From an uncultured Piscinibacter sp. (GTDB lineage Bacteria > Pseudomonadota > Gammaproteobacteria > Burkholderiales > Burkholderiaceae_C), in the NCBI RefSeq assembly GCF_937952055.1, contig NZ_CALFYO010000010.1, positions 124,001 to 188,000 on the forward strand: a DNA stretch of 64,000 nucleotides. The letters are read 5' to 3'. The translations under genes were made by a program, and so were the position numbers. The notes under the pieces are model-generated. The model was not told where the DNA came from, did not search any database, and saw nothing but the letters and a program-made list of their open reading frames with translations. Positions 32,988 to 42,242 of this stretch are shown here, piece after piece; position 1 is the first letter of the stretch, and each line of letters opens with the position of its first letter.

Positions 32988-34229
32988 ATGTACCGCCGTT
33001 GCATCCTCGCCTGGCTCGGCCTGGCACCCGCCTCGTGGCTGGGGGCGCTGCCGCTGCGTGCGGCACCGGTGGCCGGTGCATCGCGCCGGGTTGCGCTGGT
33101 CATCGGCAACGCCGAGTACGCGCAGGCGCCGCTGGCGAATCCGGTGAACGACGCGCGACTCGTCGGAGCGACGCTGAAGGCGCTCGGTTTCGAGGTCACC
33201 ATGCACTTCGACCTCAAGGTGCGCGAGTTCCGTCGCGTGCTGCGCGAGTTCGGTCGTCGCATGGACGACGACAACAGTGCGTCGGTCTTCTACTACGCGG
33301 GTCATGGCATGCAGATCGACCGGCGCAACTACCTGCTGCCCGTCGACCTGAACCTGCGCGATGAAAGCGAGGTGAAGGACGAGGCGATCGACCTCGAGGA
33401 GGCGCTGCTCAGTCACATCGACCGTGTGCGCGCGCGCGCGCGCATCTTCATCATCGATGCCTGCCGTGACAACCCTTTCAGTGACCGGCAGCGCGTCTCG
33501 CGCTCGCCCGCCGGGCTGGCCGAGATGGCCGCGCCCGGTGCGCTGATCGCATTCTCCGCCGCGCCCGGCCGCACCGCGGAGGACGGCCCGCCGGGCACGA
33601 ACAGCATCTACAGCCGGCTGCTCGCGCAGGAGATGCGTGTCGAAGGCATCGAGGTCGAGGAGATGCTGAAGAACGTGCGCATCAAGGTGCTGCGCGAGAC
33701 CCAGGAACGGCAGATCCCGTGGGTCAACACGTCGATGGTGGTCAACTTCACCTTCAACCCGGGCGGCGCGGCCACGGCGGTGGCGGCCGCGCCGGCCGCC
33801 GCGCCGGCGAAGGCGCCACCGCGCGCCGAGGCGGCCGGCCAGCGCAGCCTGCACTTGAGCATCCAGGCCGAGCGCAGCCTCAACACCGACCGCCAGCAGG
33901 GCTCCGCGTCGCTGGCGCTGCGCGTCTACGTGCTGCGCGACGGCCAGGCGATCCAGCTGGCCAGCTTCGACAGCCTGTACGACAACGACGAAGCGGCACT
34001 CGGCAGTGCGCTGTTGCGTCGGGAGGTCCTGCACCTGCGTCCCGGCGAGTCGCGTGAGATGGTGCTCACCCTGGGCGGCGAGGCCCGCTTCGTCGCGGTC
34101 GTGGCGGCCTATCGCGAACTGGAGCGGTCGCAGTGGCGCAGCGTGCTCGCCCTGCCGGCGGCGCAGCCCGTGCCGCCGGCTCACTTGAGCGCGCGCGCCC
34201 GCCAAGTGATGCTGACGTGGGCACCGTGA
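32988..34229 (+). CDS. Metacaspase (C14) fused to a TssJ/VasD-like T6SS domain
   Basis: A 413-residue fusion. Residues about 33-255 form a caspase-like peptidase with intact dyad H106 (FYYAGHGMQ) and C159 (IIDACRDNPF). After an Ala-Pro linker (about 255-285), residues 285-413 match TssJ: LRVYVLRDGQAIQLASFDSL, LGSALLRREVLHLRPGESRE and ARFVAVVAAYRELERSQWRS. TssJ is normally a small outer-membrane lipoprotein that caps TssM; here there is a signal peptide but no lipobox, so lipid anchoring seems lost. The stop overlaps the tssL GTG. I know of no described caspase-TssJ fusion. The 131-nt gap before it shows no clear promoter. Confidence 0.85.
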   Translation: MYRRCILAWLGLAPASWLGALPLRAAPVAGASRRVALVIGNAEYAQAPLANPVNDARLVGATLKALGFEVTMHFDLKVREFRRVLREFGRRMDDDNSASVFYYAGHGMQIDRRNYLLPVDLNLRDESEVKDEAIDLEEALLSHIDRVRARARIFIIDACRDNPFSDRQRVSRSPAGLAEMAAPGALIAFSAAPGRTAEDGPPGTNSIYSRLLAQEMRVEGIEVEEMLKNVRIKVLRETQERQIPWVNTSMVVNFTFNPGGAATAVAAAPAAAPAKAPPRAEAAGQRSLHLSIQAERSLNTDRQQGSASLALRVYVLRDGQAIQLASFDSLYDNDEAALGSALLRREVLHLRPGESREMVLTLGGEARFVAVVAAYRELERSQWRSVLALPAAQPVPPAHLSARARQVMLTWAP

Positions 34230-35380
34230 GCGACAGGGCGGATGCCGTGCCGGCTGCTGCCGAGCTGCGGCGACAGGCGCGCGTCCTGCAGGCGAGTTCG
34301 CGGCCACTGGTCGCGCTGGCCACGCAGCTGCGCCGTGCGGTGCTCGAGTCGCCGGAGGGCATGAAGCGCGCGCTGGCAGCTGCCGTCGAGCGCCTCGAGC
34401 GCGAGCTGGCCGTGGCGGGCTGGGACGAGCGCAGCATCGTCGCAGCGAGCTACGTGCTGTGCGTGTGGGTCGACGAGGTCGTCGCCGACACGCCGTGGGG
34501 CGCGGGCGGCACGACACTGCTCGAACGTTTCCATGGCGAGCCCGGCGGGGGGGCCCGCGTGATGCGGCTGCTGTCGCGACTGGCCGAGCAGCCGGAGAGG
34601 AACCAGGCGCTGCTCGAGCTGTTCCACGCCTGTCTCAGCCTGGGGATGACCGGCGACCTGCGCGGCGCGCCCGATGCTGCGCAGCAGCTCGACAGGCTGC
34701 GCACGCGCCTGTTCCTGACGCTGCCGTCCGGTGCCGAGTCGGAACTCTCGCCACCGTGGCGCACGGCAGTCAGTCCGCCGCGGCCGGTGTGGCAGCGCCA
34801 TGCCTGGCTGGCCGCCGTGCTGCTGCTCGGTCTGGGCACGCTGGGCGTTTACACCACGGCGCATGTCCGGCTCGCCGCTCGTGTCGACGAGGTGTTCGCC
34901 TCCATGCAGCAGATCGCGCCGCGCGGCGCCGAGAGCCCGCCGGCGACGCCGGCCGCCTCGGCCCCGGCCGCCGCGCCGCGGCTGGTGCCGTTGCTGGCCG
35001 AGGATCTCGGAGCTCGGCGCATCGGCGTGCGGGACGAAGAGCACCGCAGCGTCGTGTCCGTGCCGACCGAGCAGTTGTTCGAGGCGGATTCCACGCGGCT
35101 GACCGGCGAGGGCGCGGCACTGCTGTCGCGCATCGCTGCGGCGCTGGCCGACCGGCCGGGCAAGATCGTCGTGGTCGGCCACACCGACGGCCAGGACGCA
35201 CGCAGCGCGCGGCTGCCGTCGCCTTGGCACCAGTCGTTCGAATGGGCGCGCGAAGCGGCGGGTGCGCTGGGCCGCGCGCTGCCGGCGCAGCGGCTGGCCG
35301 TGGAGGGTGCGGCGGACTTCGACGACGCGGGGGCGGCGACGCAGCCGCGCCGCCGCGTCGACATCGTGCTTTATCCCTGA
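34226..35380 (+). CDS. tssL: T6SS membrane protein TssL (DotU) with C-terminal OmpA domain
   Basis: A 384-residue inner-membrane protein. The cytoplasmic DotU domain fills about residues 5-180 (AASYVLCVWVDEVVADTPWG, SLGMTGDLRGAPDAAQQLDR), one transmembrane helix lies near 190-212, and a periplasmic OmpA-like peptidoglycan-binding domain covers about 270-384 (VPTEQLFEADSTRLT, VVVGHTDGQDAR). This matches extended TssL proteins. The start is taken as GTG 34226, which overlaps the previous stop (GTGA). It is expected to form the TssJLM trans-envelope complex with its neighbours. Confidence 0.92.
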   Translation: MSDRADAVPAAAELRRQARVLQASSRPLVALATQLRRAVLESPEGMKRALAAAVERLERELAVAGWDERSIVAASYVLCVWVDEVVADTPWGAGGTTLLERFHGEPGGGARVMRLLSRLAEQPERNQALLELFHACLSLGMTGDLRGAPDAAQQLDRLRTRLFLTLPSGAESELSPPWRTAVSPPRPVWQRHAWLAAVLLLGLGTLGVYTTAHVRLAARVDEVFASMQQIAPRGAESPPATPAASAPAAAPRLVPLLAEDLGARRIGVRDEEHRSVVSVPTEQLFEADSTRLTGEGAALLSRIAAALADRPGKIVVVGHTDGQDARSARLPSPWHQSFEWAREAAGALGRALPAQRLAVEGAADFDDAGAATQPRRRVDIVLYP

Positions 35381-35400
35381 GGCGCTGGCGCGGTCGGTCG

Positions 35401-38400
35401 ATGAGCACGAACCTGCCGCGCCTGCAGACCGTCGCGAACCTCGCCGGCGCGGCGGCGCTGCTGTGGCTCGCCGCACCGCTGATCGCGTGGGACGGCTGGC
35501 GGCCTTTCGACAGCCGCACCGCCCGGCTCGGCCTGCTGGCCGCGAGCGCGCTTCTGCTGATCGGCCTCTGGGCCGCCAAGCGGCTGCTGCGCCAGAGGCG
35601 CAACGCGCGCCTGCTCGGACAGCTCGGCGGCAACCATCCGGCCTCCGACATGCTCGCGCAGCGCTTCGCCCACGCGATGCAGCTGCTGCGCTCCGGCGTC
35701 GCCGCATCGGGCGCGCAGCAGGCGCGCTGGTGGCAGCCGCGGCGGCATCTCTACCAATTGCCCTGGTACATGTTCATCGGCGCGCCCGGCGCCGGCAAGA
35801 CCACGGCACTGCTGCACGCCGGTCTGCGCTTCCCGCTGGCCGAGCGACTGGGCAGCGTTCCCGTGGCGGGAGTCGGCGGCACGCGGCAATGCGACTGGTG
35901 GTTCACGGAGCAGGCGGTCTTCATCGACACGGCAGGCCGCTACACGACGCAGGACAGCAACGTCTCGGTCGATGCCCAGGAGTGGCAGACCTTCCTGCAG
36001 CTGCTGCGTCGCTACCGGCCGGTGCAGCCGATCAACGGCGTGATCGTCACGGTCAGCGTGCCCGACCTGCTGCAAGGCGGCGCCGACCTGGAACTGCAGG
36101 CCGCGGCCGTCGATCGCCGGCTGCAGGAGCTGCGCGCGCAGCTCGGCCAGCGCTTTCCGGTCTACCTGCTCGTCACCAAGGCGGACCTGCTCGCCGGCTT
36201 CGTCGAGTTCTTCGGCGACTTCGACGCCGCACAACGCGAGCAGGTGTGGGGGGTCACTTTCGACGCCGAGGCCCGGAGTGCCACGGCGCCCTTGCCCGAC
36301 GATCTGCGCGCGCAGCTTGCGGCGCTCACGTCGCGCATTGCCGCCATGACGCCGCGCCGCCTGCAGGCCGAGCCCCTGGTGCAGCGCCGCGCCGCGATCT
36401 ACCACTTCGCGGCGCAGCTGGATGCGCTGCTGCCCGCCCTCGAGGGCTTCGCGCGGCAGGCGCTGCGCCACGCGGCCGAGCCACCCAGGCAATGGGTGCG
36501 CGGCGTCTACCTGTCCAGCGGCACGCAGGAAGGCAATCCGATCGACCGCGTGCTCGGCGAGCTCAGCCGCAGCTTCGGCATGGCGCTGCGTGCGCCGGCG
36601 CGCCCGGCCGGCAGCGGCAAGGCGTACTTCCTGGCCCGGCTGCTGCAGCAGCTGATCATCCCGGAGGCGGCGCTGGCCGGCAGGAACTTGCAGCGCCGAC
36701 AGCGTCGCCGCTGGCTGTCCGCCGGGCTCGGCGGCACCGTCGCGGCGCTGCTGCTGGCGGCGTGCGCGGGATGGATCGTCAGCTATCGCAGCAATCTGCA
36801 ATACGTCGAGGCGGTGCGCGAGCGCGTGAAGAAGGTGGCGCAGGAGATCGACCTGGCGCGTGCCGCCGACATCGACCAGCTGCTGCCGCTCTACGCCCTG
36901 CTCGGCCAGCTGGCACACAGCGGCGCGGTCGACCCCGGGCAGGCGTCGTGGCGACTCGACCTGGGTCTGTTCCAGGGGCCCAGGATGGCCCAGTCGGCCC
37001 GGCAGACCTACCAGCGCGTCCTCGACCGCACGCTCGCGCCGCTGCTGGCCGAGCGGCTGACCGAGGCGATCCGGCAGGAAGGCAACCCGGCAGCGCGCTA
37101 CGAGGCGCTGCGTGTCGGCCTGATGCTGGCGACGCCGAACCGTCTGCAGCGCGGCGAGGTGCGGCGCTGGGCGGCGCAGGCCTTTGCCGGGACGTCAGCC
37201 ACCGGCGGCCAGGGCCCCGGCGCCGGCGAGCAGCAGGAGTGGCTTCGCCATCTCGACGCGCTGCTCGAGCGCAACGCGGTGCTCGGCCTGATCCGCCTCG
37301 ACGAAGCGAGCGTACGCGCGGCGCGTGCTTCGCTGGCGGGCATGTCGATGGAGCAGCGCGTGCACGACCGTCTGATGCACCGTGCCCGCGAGCGGCTCGC
37401 CGGCGACCAGACGCTTGCCGATCTTGCCAGCCCTGCGGCGGTGATCGCCTTCGCGCCCCAGGACGCGGCGGACTCGGCAGTCCTGCCGGCGGCCTATACG
37501 CGGCAGGCCTGGCGCGAGGTCATCGAACCGGCGATCGAGCCGACGATCGCCGAGCTCGCCGAGGAAGCCGGCTGGGTGCTCGGCGAGCGCTCGAGTGCGA
37601 ACGAGCGGCTGACGCGCGAGCGCAGCGCCCGCGAGCCGCTCGCGCGTCAGGTCGCACGGCGCCATGCGCAGGCGACCGCCGAGCAGTGGGACCGGCTGCT
37701 CGCGACACTGGTGTTGCAGCCGCCCACGGACCGCGACGGCCTCGTCCGGCTGGGCATGCGGCTCGCCGCAGCGGATTCCCCGTTGCGCCAGCTGTTGCGC
37801 CGCATCGCCACGGAGTTTCCTGCTGCCCCGCCGGGGGGCGCCGCGTCGGTGGCGACGCAGGCCTACGACGAGGCGCTCGGCGCGCATTTCGGCGGCCTGC
37901 GCGACTACGTGCAGACGTCGGGCGGGGCCGCCGTGGACCGCCTCGTCGAGCCGCTCGCTGGCGTGCTGGGCGAACCCACCGGGGCCCGCGGTGCCGAACT
38001 CGCGCGCGAGCTGCGCGCCGAGGCCGGCCGCGCGCCGCTGCCGTTGCGCGCAGTGTGGACCGGTCTGGCCGACGCGCTCGCCGCGCAGCAGCGGCGCGCC
38101 TTCGAGCAGCAGATCGGCGCCAGCCTGGCCGAGCTCGGACAGGCCTGCCGACGCTTGACCGCCGACCGATTCCCGTTCGCGACCGACGCCCGGCGCGACA
38201 TGCCGTTCGCCGACTTCGCACGCCTGTTCGGGCCATCGGGCCTGCTCGACGGCTTCTTCCGCACCCGTCTCGCCGGCCAGGTGGACACGCGTGTGCGGCC
38301 CTGGCGGCCGCACGGCGAAGTCGCGACGTCGGAGAAGGCGCAGGCGACGGTGCGCTCGTTCGAGATGGCAGACGATATCCGGCGCCTGTTCTTCCCCGCG

Positions 38401-38805
38401 CAGTCCGAGCTGCCGCAGCTGCGGCTGCAGCTGACGCCCGCCGCCATGGACGGGGAGCTGCTGATGTTCAGCGCCGACGTCGACGGCCAGCTGCTGCGCT
38501 ACGAGAACGGCCCGCGCCGGCCGAAGACCATCCTCTGGCCGGGGCCCGGGGCGACGCAGCGCGTGTTGATGCGCATCCTGCCCGCCGGCCCCAATGGGGT
38601 CGGTGCGGAGGTGCACGAGGGCCCGTGGGCGCTGCTGCGCGTGCTGCAGCGCGGCGGCGTGCAACGCGGCGGCAGTGCGGCCACGAGCGCGCGACTGGAG
38701 GTCGATGGGCGGGCGCTCACGGTCGACCTCCGTGCCGAGGGCTCCTCCGTGCCCGCCACGCTGCTCGGCGAACTCGGGCGCTTCCGCTGCCCGGAGGCCT
38801 GGTGA
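35401..38805 (+). CDS. tssM: T6SS membrane protein TssM (IcmF)
   Basis: A 1134-residue inner-membrane protein spanning the periplasm. Two N-terminal helices (about 15-62), a cytoplasmic NTPase domain with intact Walker A GAPGAGKTT near residue 126 and FIDTAGRY as the next nucleotide motif, a third membrane helix around 437-458, then a large helical periplasmic part ending in the beta-rich TssM C-terminal domain (LRLQLTPAAMDGELLMFSAD). Full length for the family. It starts 20 nt after tssL and its stop overlaps tagF. Confidence 0.95.
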   Translation: MSTNLPRLQTVANLAGAAALLWLAAPLIAWDGWRPFDSRTARLGLLAASALLLIGLWAAKRLLRQRRNARLLGQLGGNHPASDMLAQRFAHAMQLLRSGVAASGAQQARWWQPRRHLYQLPWYMFIGAPGAGKTTALLHAGLRFPLAERLGSVPVAGVGGTRQCDWWFTEQAVFIDTAGRYTTQDSNVSVDAQEWQTFLQLLRRYRPVQPINGVIVTVSVPDLLQGGADLELQAAAVDRRLQELRAQLGQRFPVYLLVTKADLLAGFVEFFGDFDAAQREQVWGVTFDAEARSATAPLPDDLRAQLAALTSRIAAMTPRRLQAEPLVQRRAAIYHFAAQLDALLPALEGFARQALRHAAEPPRQWVRGVYLSSGTQEGNPIDRVLGELSRSFGMALRAPARPAGSGKAYFLARLLQQLIIPEAALAGRNLQRRQRRRWLSAGLGGTVAALLLAACAGWIVSYRSNLQYVEAVRERVKKVAQEIDLARAADIDQLLPLYALLGQLAHSGAVDPGQASWRLDLGLFQGPRMAQSARQTYQRVLDRTLAPLLAERLTEAIRQEGNPAARYEALRVGLMLATPNRLQRGEVRRWAAQAFAGTSATGGQGPGAGEQQEWLRHLDALLERNAVLGLIRLDEASVRAARASLAGMSMEQRVHDRLMHRARERLAGDQTLADLASPAAVIAFAPQDAADSAVLPAAYTRQAWREVIEPAIEPTIAELAEEAGWVLGERSSANERLTRERSAREPLARQVARRHAQATAEQWDRLLATLVLQPPTDRDGLVRLGMRLAAADSPLRQLLRRIATEFPAAPPGGAASVATQAYDEALGAHFGGLRDYVQTSGGAAVDRLVEPLAGVLGEPTGARGAELARELRAEAGRAPLPLRAVWTGLADALAAQQRRAFEQQIGASLAELGQACRRLTADRFPFATDARRDMPFADFARLFGPSGLLDGFFRTRLAGQVDTRVRPWRPHGEVATSEKAQATVRSFEMADDIRRLFFPAQSELPQLRLQLTPAAMDGELLMFSADVDGQLLRYENGPRRPKTILWPGPGATQRVLMRILPAGPNGVGAEVHEGPWALLRVLQRGGVQRGGSAATSARLEVDGRALTVDLRAEGSSVPATLLGELGRFRCPEAW

Positions 38806-39449
38806 TGGACGCCGACATCGAAACCTTGCTGCCGCAGGCCGTCGGCTGGTGGGGCAAGCTGCCATCCCGCGGCGACTTCGTCGGCCGGGGCCTGCCTCGG
38901 CCGTGGCTGCGGCTCTGGGACGACTGGCTGCAGCGGGCCCTGGCCGATGCGTCGCGGCAGGTCGAGGCGGCGCTGTTGCGCGAACGGCTGCTCGCGATGT
39001 CGCCGTGGCAGTGCCTGGTGCTGCCGTCAACGGCCGGCCAGCCGGCATGGAACGGCGTCGTGACCGCCTCGTCGGATCGGGTCGGCCGGGTCTTCCCGCT
39101 GCTGTTCGCCGAGGCCTACGACGAGCCGGCGCTCGAGCGGGTCGATCTGGCAGCGCTGCGCGGGCGCGCCGCGCAGATCGCGTCGTGGCTGCGCGATGCC
39201 GCCCCAGGCTCGTCGCCGCGCGAGCTCGAAATCGCCGCGGCGCGATGGGCCACGGCGGCGTGGACGTCGCGAGCCACGGCCGGTCGGCCCGCCCCCGATG
39301 GCACGCTCGCCGGGCTGCGGCAAGGCCGGCCGTCGGCGGGCTCGTTCTGGTGGCGCCTGGAGCCGCCGGCACATGACGGCGAGGTGCTCGGTGAACCCTG
39401 GCCGCCGCGCGAGTCCCTGCTGCTGGAGTGGCTCGCCGTGCCCGACTGA
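38805..39449 (+). CDS. tagF: T6SS-associated protein TagF (ImpM)
   Basis: A 214-residue cytoplasmic protein with the ImpM/TagF start WWGKLPSRGDFVGRGLP and the later WQCLVLPSTAGQPAWNGVV and SDRVGRVFPLLFAEA. In Pseudomonas aeruginosa TagF represses type VI assembly post-translationally through Fha1. A FHA protein and a Ser/Thr kinase are encoded convergently next door, so that circuit may be present. The ATG overlaps the tssM stop (TGATG). Last gene of the plus-strand operon. Confidence 0.93.
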   Translation: MDADIETLLPQAVGWWGKLPSRGDFVGRGLPRPWLRLWDDWLQRALADASRQVEAALLRERLLAMSPWQCLVLPSTAGQPAWNGVVTASSDRVGRVFPLLFAEAYDEPALERVDLAALRGRAAQIASWLRDAAPGSSPRELEIAAARWATAAWTSRATAGRPAPDGTLAGLRQGRPSAGSFWWRLEPPAHDGEVLGEPWPPRESLLLEWLAVPD

Positions 39450-39465
39450 AGCGGCAGCAGGGCGG

Positions 39466-40737
39466 CTAGGGGCGCGAGGCGCTTTCTGCGGGCGGGAGTT
39501 CCGCGTCGCGGTGTGTCTCGGGGCGTGGCGCGGTACGCCGCGCCTGTGCCTCGTAGGCCAGCAGGAATTCGCGCCCGAAGGCGGCCTCGAATGCGTCGTC
39601 GAGGTTGTCCAGCAGCCGCGCGTGGTGTTCGCGCTGGCGGCGCCACAACTCCGCCTCGCGCAGCCACGGGAGGATGCGGGCCCAGCCGCGTGGCGCGCCG
39701 GCGGCCTCTTCGATCGCGGTCGGTCCCAGCCTCAGGATCAGCTCGGAGACCGCTGCGCGCATGCCCGCCACCATGGCCAGCTGGTGCATCTGCAGGTCCC
39801 GGTGCGCATCGTGCAGCGCCTCGAGCGGCGCGAGGAAGCCAGGGCGGGCACGTTCCTGCAGCAGCAGGCGCAGGCATTCGCTCGCGTCGGGCGCGAACTT
39901 CAGCGGATTGTTCTCGCGCGCCGCGATCTGCGTGCCCTGCGCGCGGATGCTCTGCTTGGTGGCGGCGCGGCTGCGCAGCAGCTCGAAGGTTCCCTCCGTC
40001 ATGCTGCGCAGCAGCGCGCCGGCGTGCTCGGCCCAGGCGGGGCCCAGCATGCGCCCGTCGGCCAGCCCGGCGCCGCGCAGGAAAGCCTGGCGCAGTGCTG
40101 CGGCGTCGCCTTCGACGCCGGCGGGGGGGCCGTCGGGTGGCGCCGCGGTGGGGGGCGGGGTCGGCTCGGCGGCGCGCGGCGGCGCCGCAACGGCAGCGGA
40201 AGCTGCCACGGCGGCAGGGCGGGCCGGCGGGATGGGCGATGGCGCGTCGAGCGAAGCCAGCGGCGACCCGGGGCCGAGCGGGTCGGCGACGGTATCGAGC
40301 GCGAACCACTGGTCGAGCCGTGACGATCGCGCGGGGCCGGGTCGCGCGATGGCGGGTGCGGAGGGCGGCGGCGCGACATGGCGAGCCAGTTCCATCAGGG
40401 CTGCGTCGGCGGGACGCTGGACCTCGAGCAGGATCTCGAAGGCGCCGATGCCGATGCGATCGCCGTCGGTCACGGCGCATTGCCCACCGGGCGGCAGCGC
40501 TTCGCCGTTGACCGTCAGCGACGCGCTCGTGCTGACGCAATGGAGCGTCGCCTGGCCCGCGCCGCAGGGCACGAGCATCGCATGGCGGCGCGAGACGAGG
40601 CGCAAGGGGTCGTCGAGCACCAGATCGCAGTCGGCCGAACGACCGATCGATGCGCCGCCGTCGCCGACCGGCCGGGCCACCGGCCCGGAGGCGGCGCCTT
40701 CGGGCAGCCGCACGAGGCGCATCGTCAGCGTGCTCAT
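39466..40737 (-). CDS. tagH: T6SS-associated FHA-domain protein TagH/Fha
   Basis: A 423-residue cytoplasmic protein. The N-terminal FHA domain covers about residues 25-105 (ASIGRSADCDLVLDDPLRLV, SRRHAMLV, LTVNGEALPPG) and would bind phospho-threonine. A Pro/Ala-rich linker follows, then the C-terminal TagH domain from about 225 (LRQAFLRGAGL, SIRAQGTQIAARENNPLKFA, PDASECLRLLLQ). It is probably the substrate and partner of the kinase upstream. Last gene of the minus operon, converging on tagF with 16 nt between stops. Confidence 0.93.
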   Translation of the reverse strand: MSTLTMRLVRLPEGAASGPVARPVGDGGASIGRSADCDLVLDDPLRLVSRRHAMLVPCGAGQATLHCVSTSASLTVNGEALPPGGQCAVTDGDRIGIGAFEILLEVQRPADAALMELARHVAPPPSAPAIARPGPARSSRLDQWFALDTVADPLGPGSPLASLDAPSPIPPARPAAVAASAAVAAPPRAAEPTPPPTAAPPDGPPAGVEGDAAALRQAFLRGAGLADGRMLGPAWAEHAGALLRSMTEGTFELLRSRAATKQSIRAQGTQIAARENNPLKFAPDASECLRLLLQERARPGFLAPLEALHDAHRDLQMHQLAMVAGMRAAVSELILRLGPTAIEEAAGAPRGWARILPWLREAELWRRQREHHARLLDNLDDAFEAAFGREFLLAYEAQARRTAPRPETHRDAELPPAESASRP

Positions 40738-40762
40738 CGGCCGTGCCGGGACGGGCAGCGAT

Positions 40763-42235
40763 TCAGATCAGGCTGCGCCACAGATCGGCCTCCACTGTCT
40801 TGGCATCGACGCGCGCCGCCAGCTGATCCAGCACGCGGGCGACGAACTGTTCGCGCGTGGCGGCGCCTTCGGCGCATCGACCGGCGAGCACCTTGCCGAT
40901 CGGTCCCAGCGAGCGGGCCAGCGTCGCGGCGGCCTTGTCGACATCGCCGGGCCGCAGGGGCGTGCCATCGCGAGGCAGCGACGGCTGGGTCTCGGGGAAG
41001 CCGCTGGACGGAGGCGCGCTGTTGCGGAACGCCGGCTTGCCGCGGCCGTCCGTGGCAGTGAGGAAGCGTTCGCGGACGTCGGGGTCGACGATCGCCGCGG
41101 CGACGCTCAGCCGCACCTCGGCGACATCCGCCTTGTCGCGGGCCGCGCGGCGCACCAGCACCCGGGCCACGGGCCCCACGTAGCGCGTCAATTCGCGCTC
41201 CAGGTCGGCGAGTTCGGTCTCGTCCCAGCCGGTCGGCACCGGCAGTTGCGAGGGCAGACCGCTGTCCGCGAAGACCTGCGCCGGTGCAACCACGCCCGCC
41301 GGTGCGGCCGGCTTCTGCGCAATGACACGCGGCGGCATCAGCCGCGGCGCGGCGATCCGATCGGGGATCGGGCCCGGCGCCACGGCCTTCAGCGCATCGC
41401 GGAACTCGAGCGCGCTCGCGAAGCGTTGCGCCGGCAGCTTCGCCAAGGCACTGTCGACGATGGCGTCGAACAGGGCCAGCGACGCATCACCGCCGCGCAG
41501 CGACAGCTGGCCGGGCTGGCCGTAGACGATCTGGTACATGATCGCCTCGTCGCTCCCGGTGAACGGCATCACCCCCGCGAGCATCTGGTAGAGCAGCACG
41601 CCGGCGGAGAAGACGTCGACGCGCCGGTCGAGCGGGCCGCCTGTGTATTGCTCGGGCGCCATGTAACCCGGCGAGCCGATCACCGTGTTGACGCGGGTGA
41701 CCTGCGACGACTCGGTGCGGGCAATGCCGAAGTCGGTGATCTTCAGCCGGCCCTCGCCATCGACCATCAGGTTGGCCGGCTTGATGTCGCGGTGCACGAC
41801 GCCGGCCTCGTGCGCGTAGTGCAGTGCGTCGAGCAGCTGGAACATCAGGCACAGCACTTCCTCGCGGGTCAGTCGTTCGGGCCGACGCAGGTAGTCGCCC
41901 AGGCTGTGGCCGTCGACGTACTCCATCACGATGTAGGCGCAGGCCGGGTCCTGCCCGAACTGGTAGACGGAGACGATGTTGCGGTGGCTGAGCCGGCCTG
42001 CCGCTTGCGCCTCGACGCGGAAGCGTGCCTCGGCGCCATGCTGCTGCGCACCGGCCTCCAGCAGGTGGCGCTGGATGGTCTTGATCGCCACCGGCCGGTC
42101 GATCACGGGATCGTGGCCGAGGTACACCACGCCCATCGAACCGGTGCCGATGACGCCGCGCACGTCGTAGCCGCCGATGCGCGCGGGCAACTCGGCGGGC
42201 ATGGCGCTGCGCGACGGGGGCAGGGCGGCGCTCAT
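40763..42235 (-). CDS. Serine/threonine protein kinase (PpkA-like) of the T6SS-type cluster
   Basis: Eukaryotic-like kinase of 490 residues. Kinase domain about 22-290: glycine loop GVIGTGSMGVVYLG, Lys in VAIKTI, catalytic loop HRDIKPANLMV, DFG in ITDFGIAR, then GSPGYMAPEQ. No transmembrane helix or periplasmic sensor domain as in classical PpkA, so it is cytosolic. The C-terminus has two related 55-60-residue modules (LERELTRYVGPVARVLVRRA and AAATLARSLGPIGKVLAGRC) of unknown role. It is 25 nt upstream of tagH and 7 nt downstream of the haem/HAMP sensor gene. It should phosphorylate the FHA protein. Confidence 0.92.
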   Translation of the reverse strand: MSAALPPSRSAMPAELPARIGGYDVRGVIGTGSMGVVYLGHDPVIDRPVAIKTIQRHLLEAGAQQHGAEARFRVEAQAAGRLSHRNIVSVYQFGQDPACAYIVMEYVDGHSLGDYLRRPERLTREEVLCLMFQLLDALHYAHEAGVVHRDIKPANLMVDGEGRLKITDFGIARTESSQVTRVNTVIGSPGYMAPEQYTGGPLDRRVDVFSAGVLLYQMLAGVMPFTGSDEAIMYQIVYGQPGQLSLRGGDASLALFDAIVDSALAKLPAQRFASALEFRDALKAVAPGPIPDRIAAPRLMPPRVIAQKPAAPAGVVAPAQVFADSGLPSQLPVPTGWDETELADLERELTRYVGPVARVLVRRAARDKADVAEVRLSVAAAIVDPDVRERFLTATDGRGKPAFRNSAPPSSGFPETQPSLPRDGTPLRPGDVDKAAATLARSLGPIGKVLAGRCAEGAATREQFVARVLDQLAARVDAKTVEADLWRSLI

Positions 42236-42242
42236 CGTCGGC

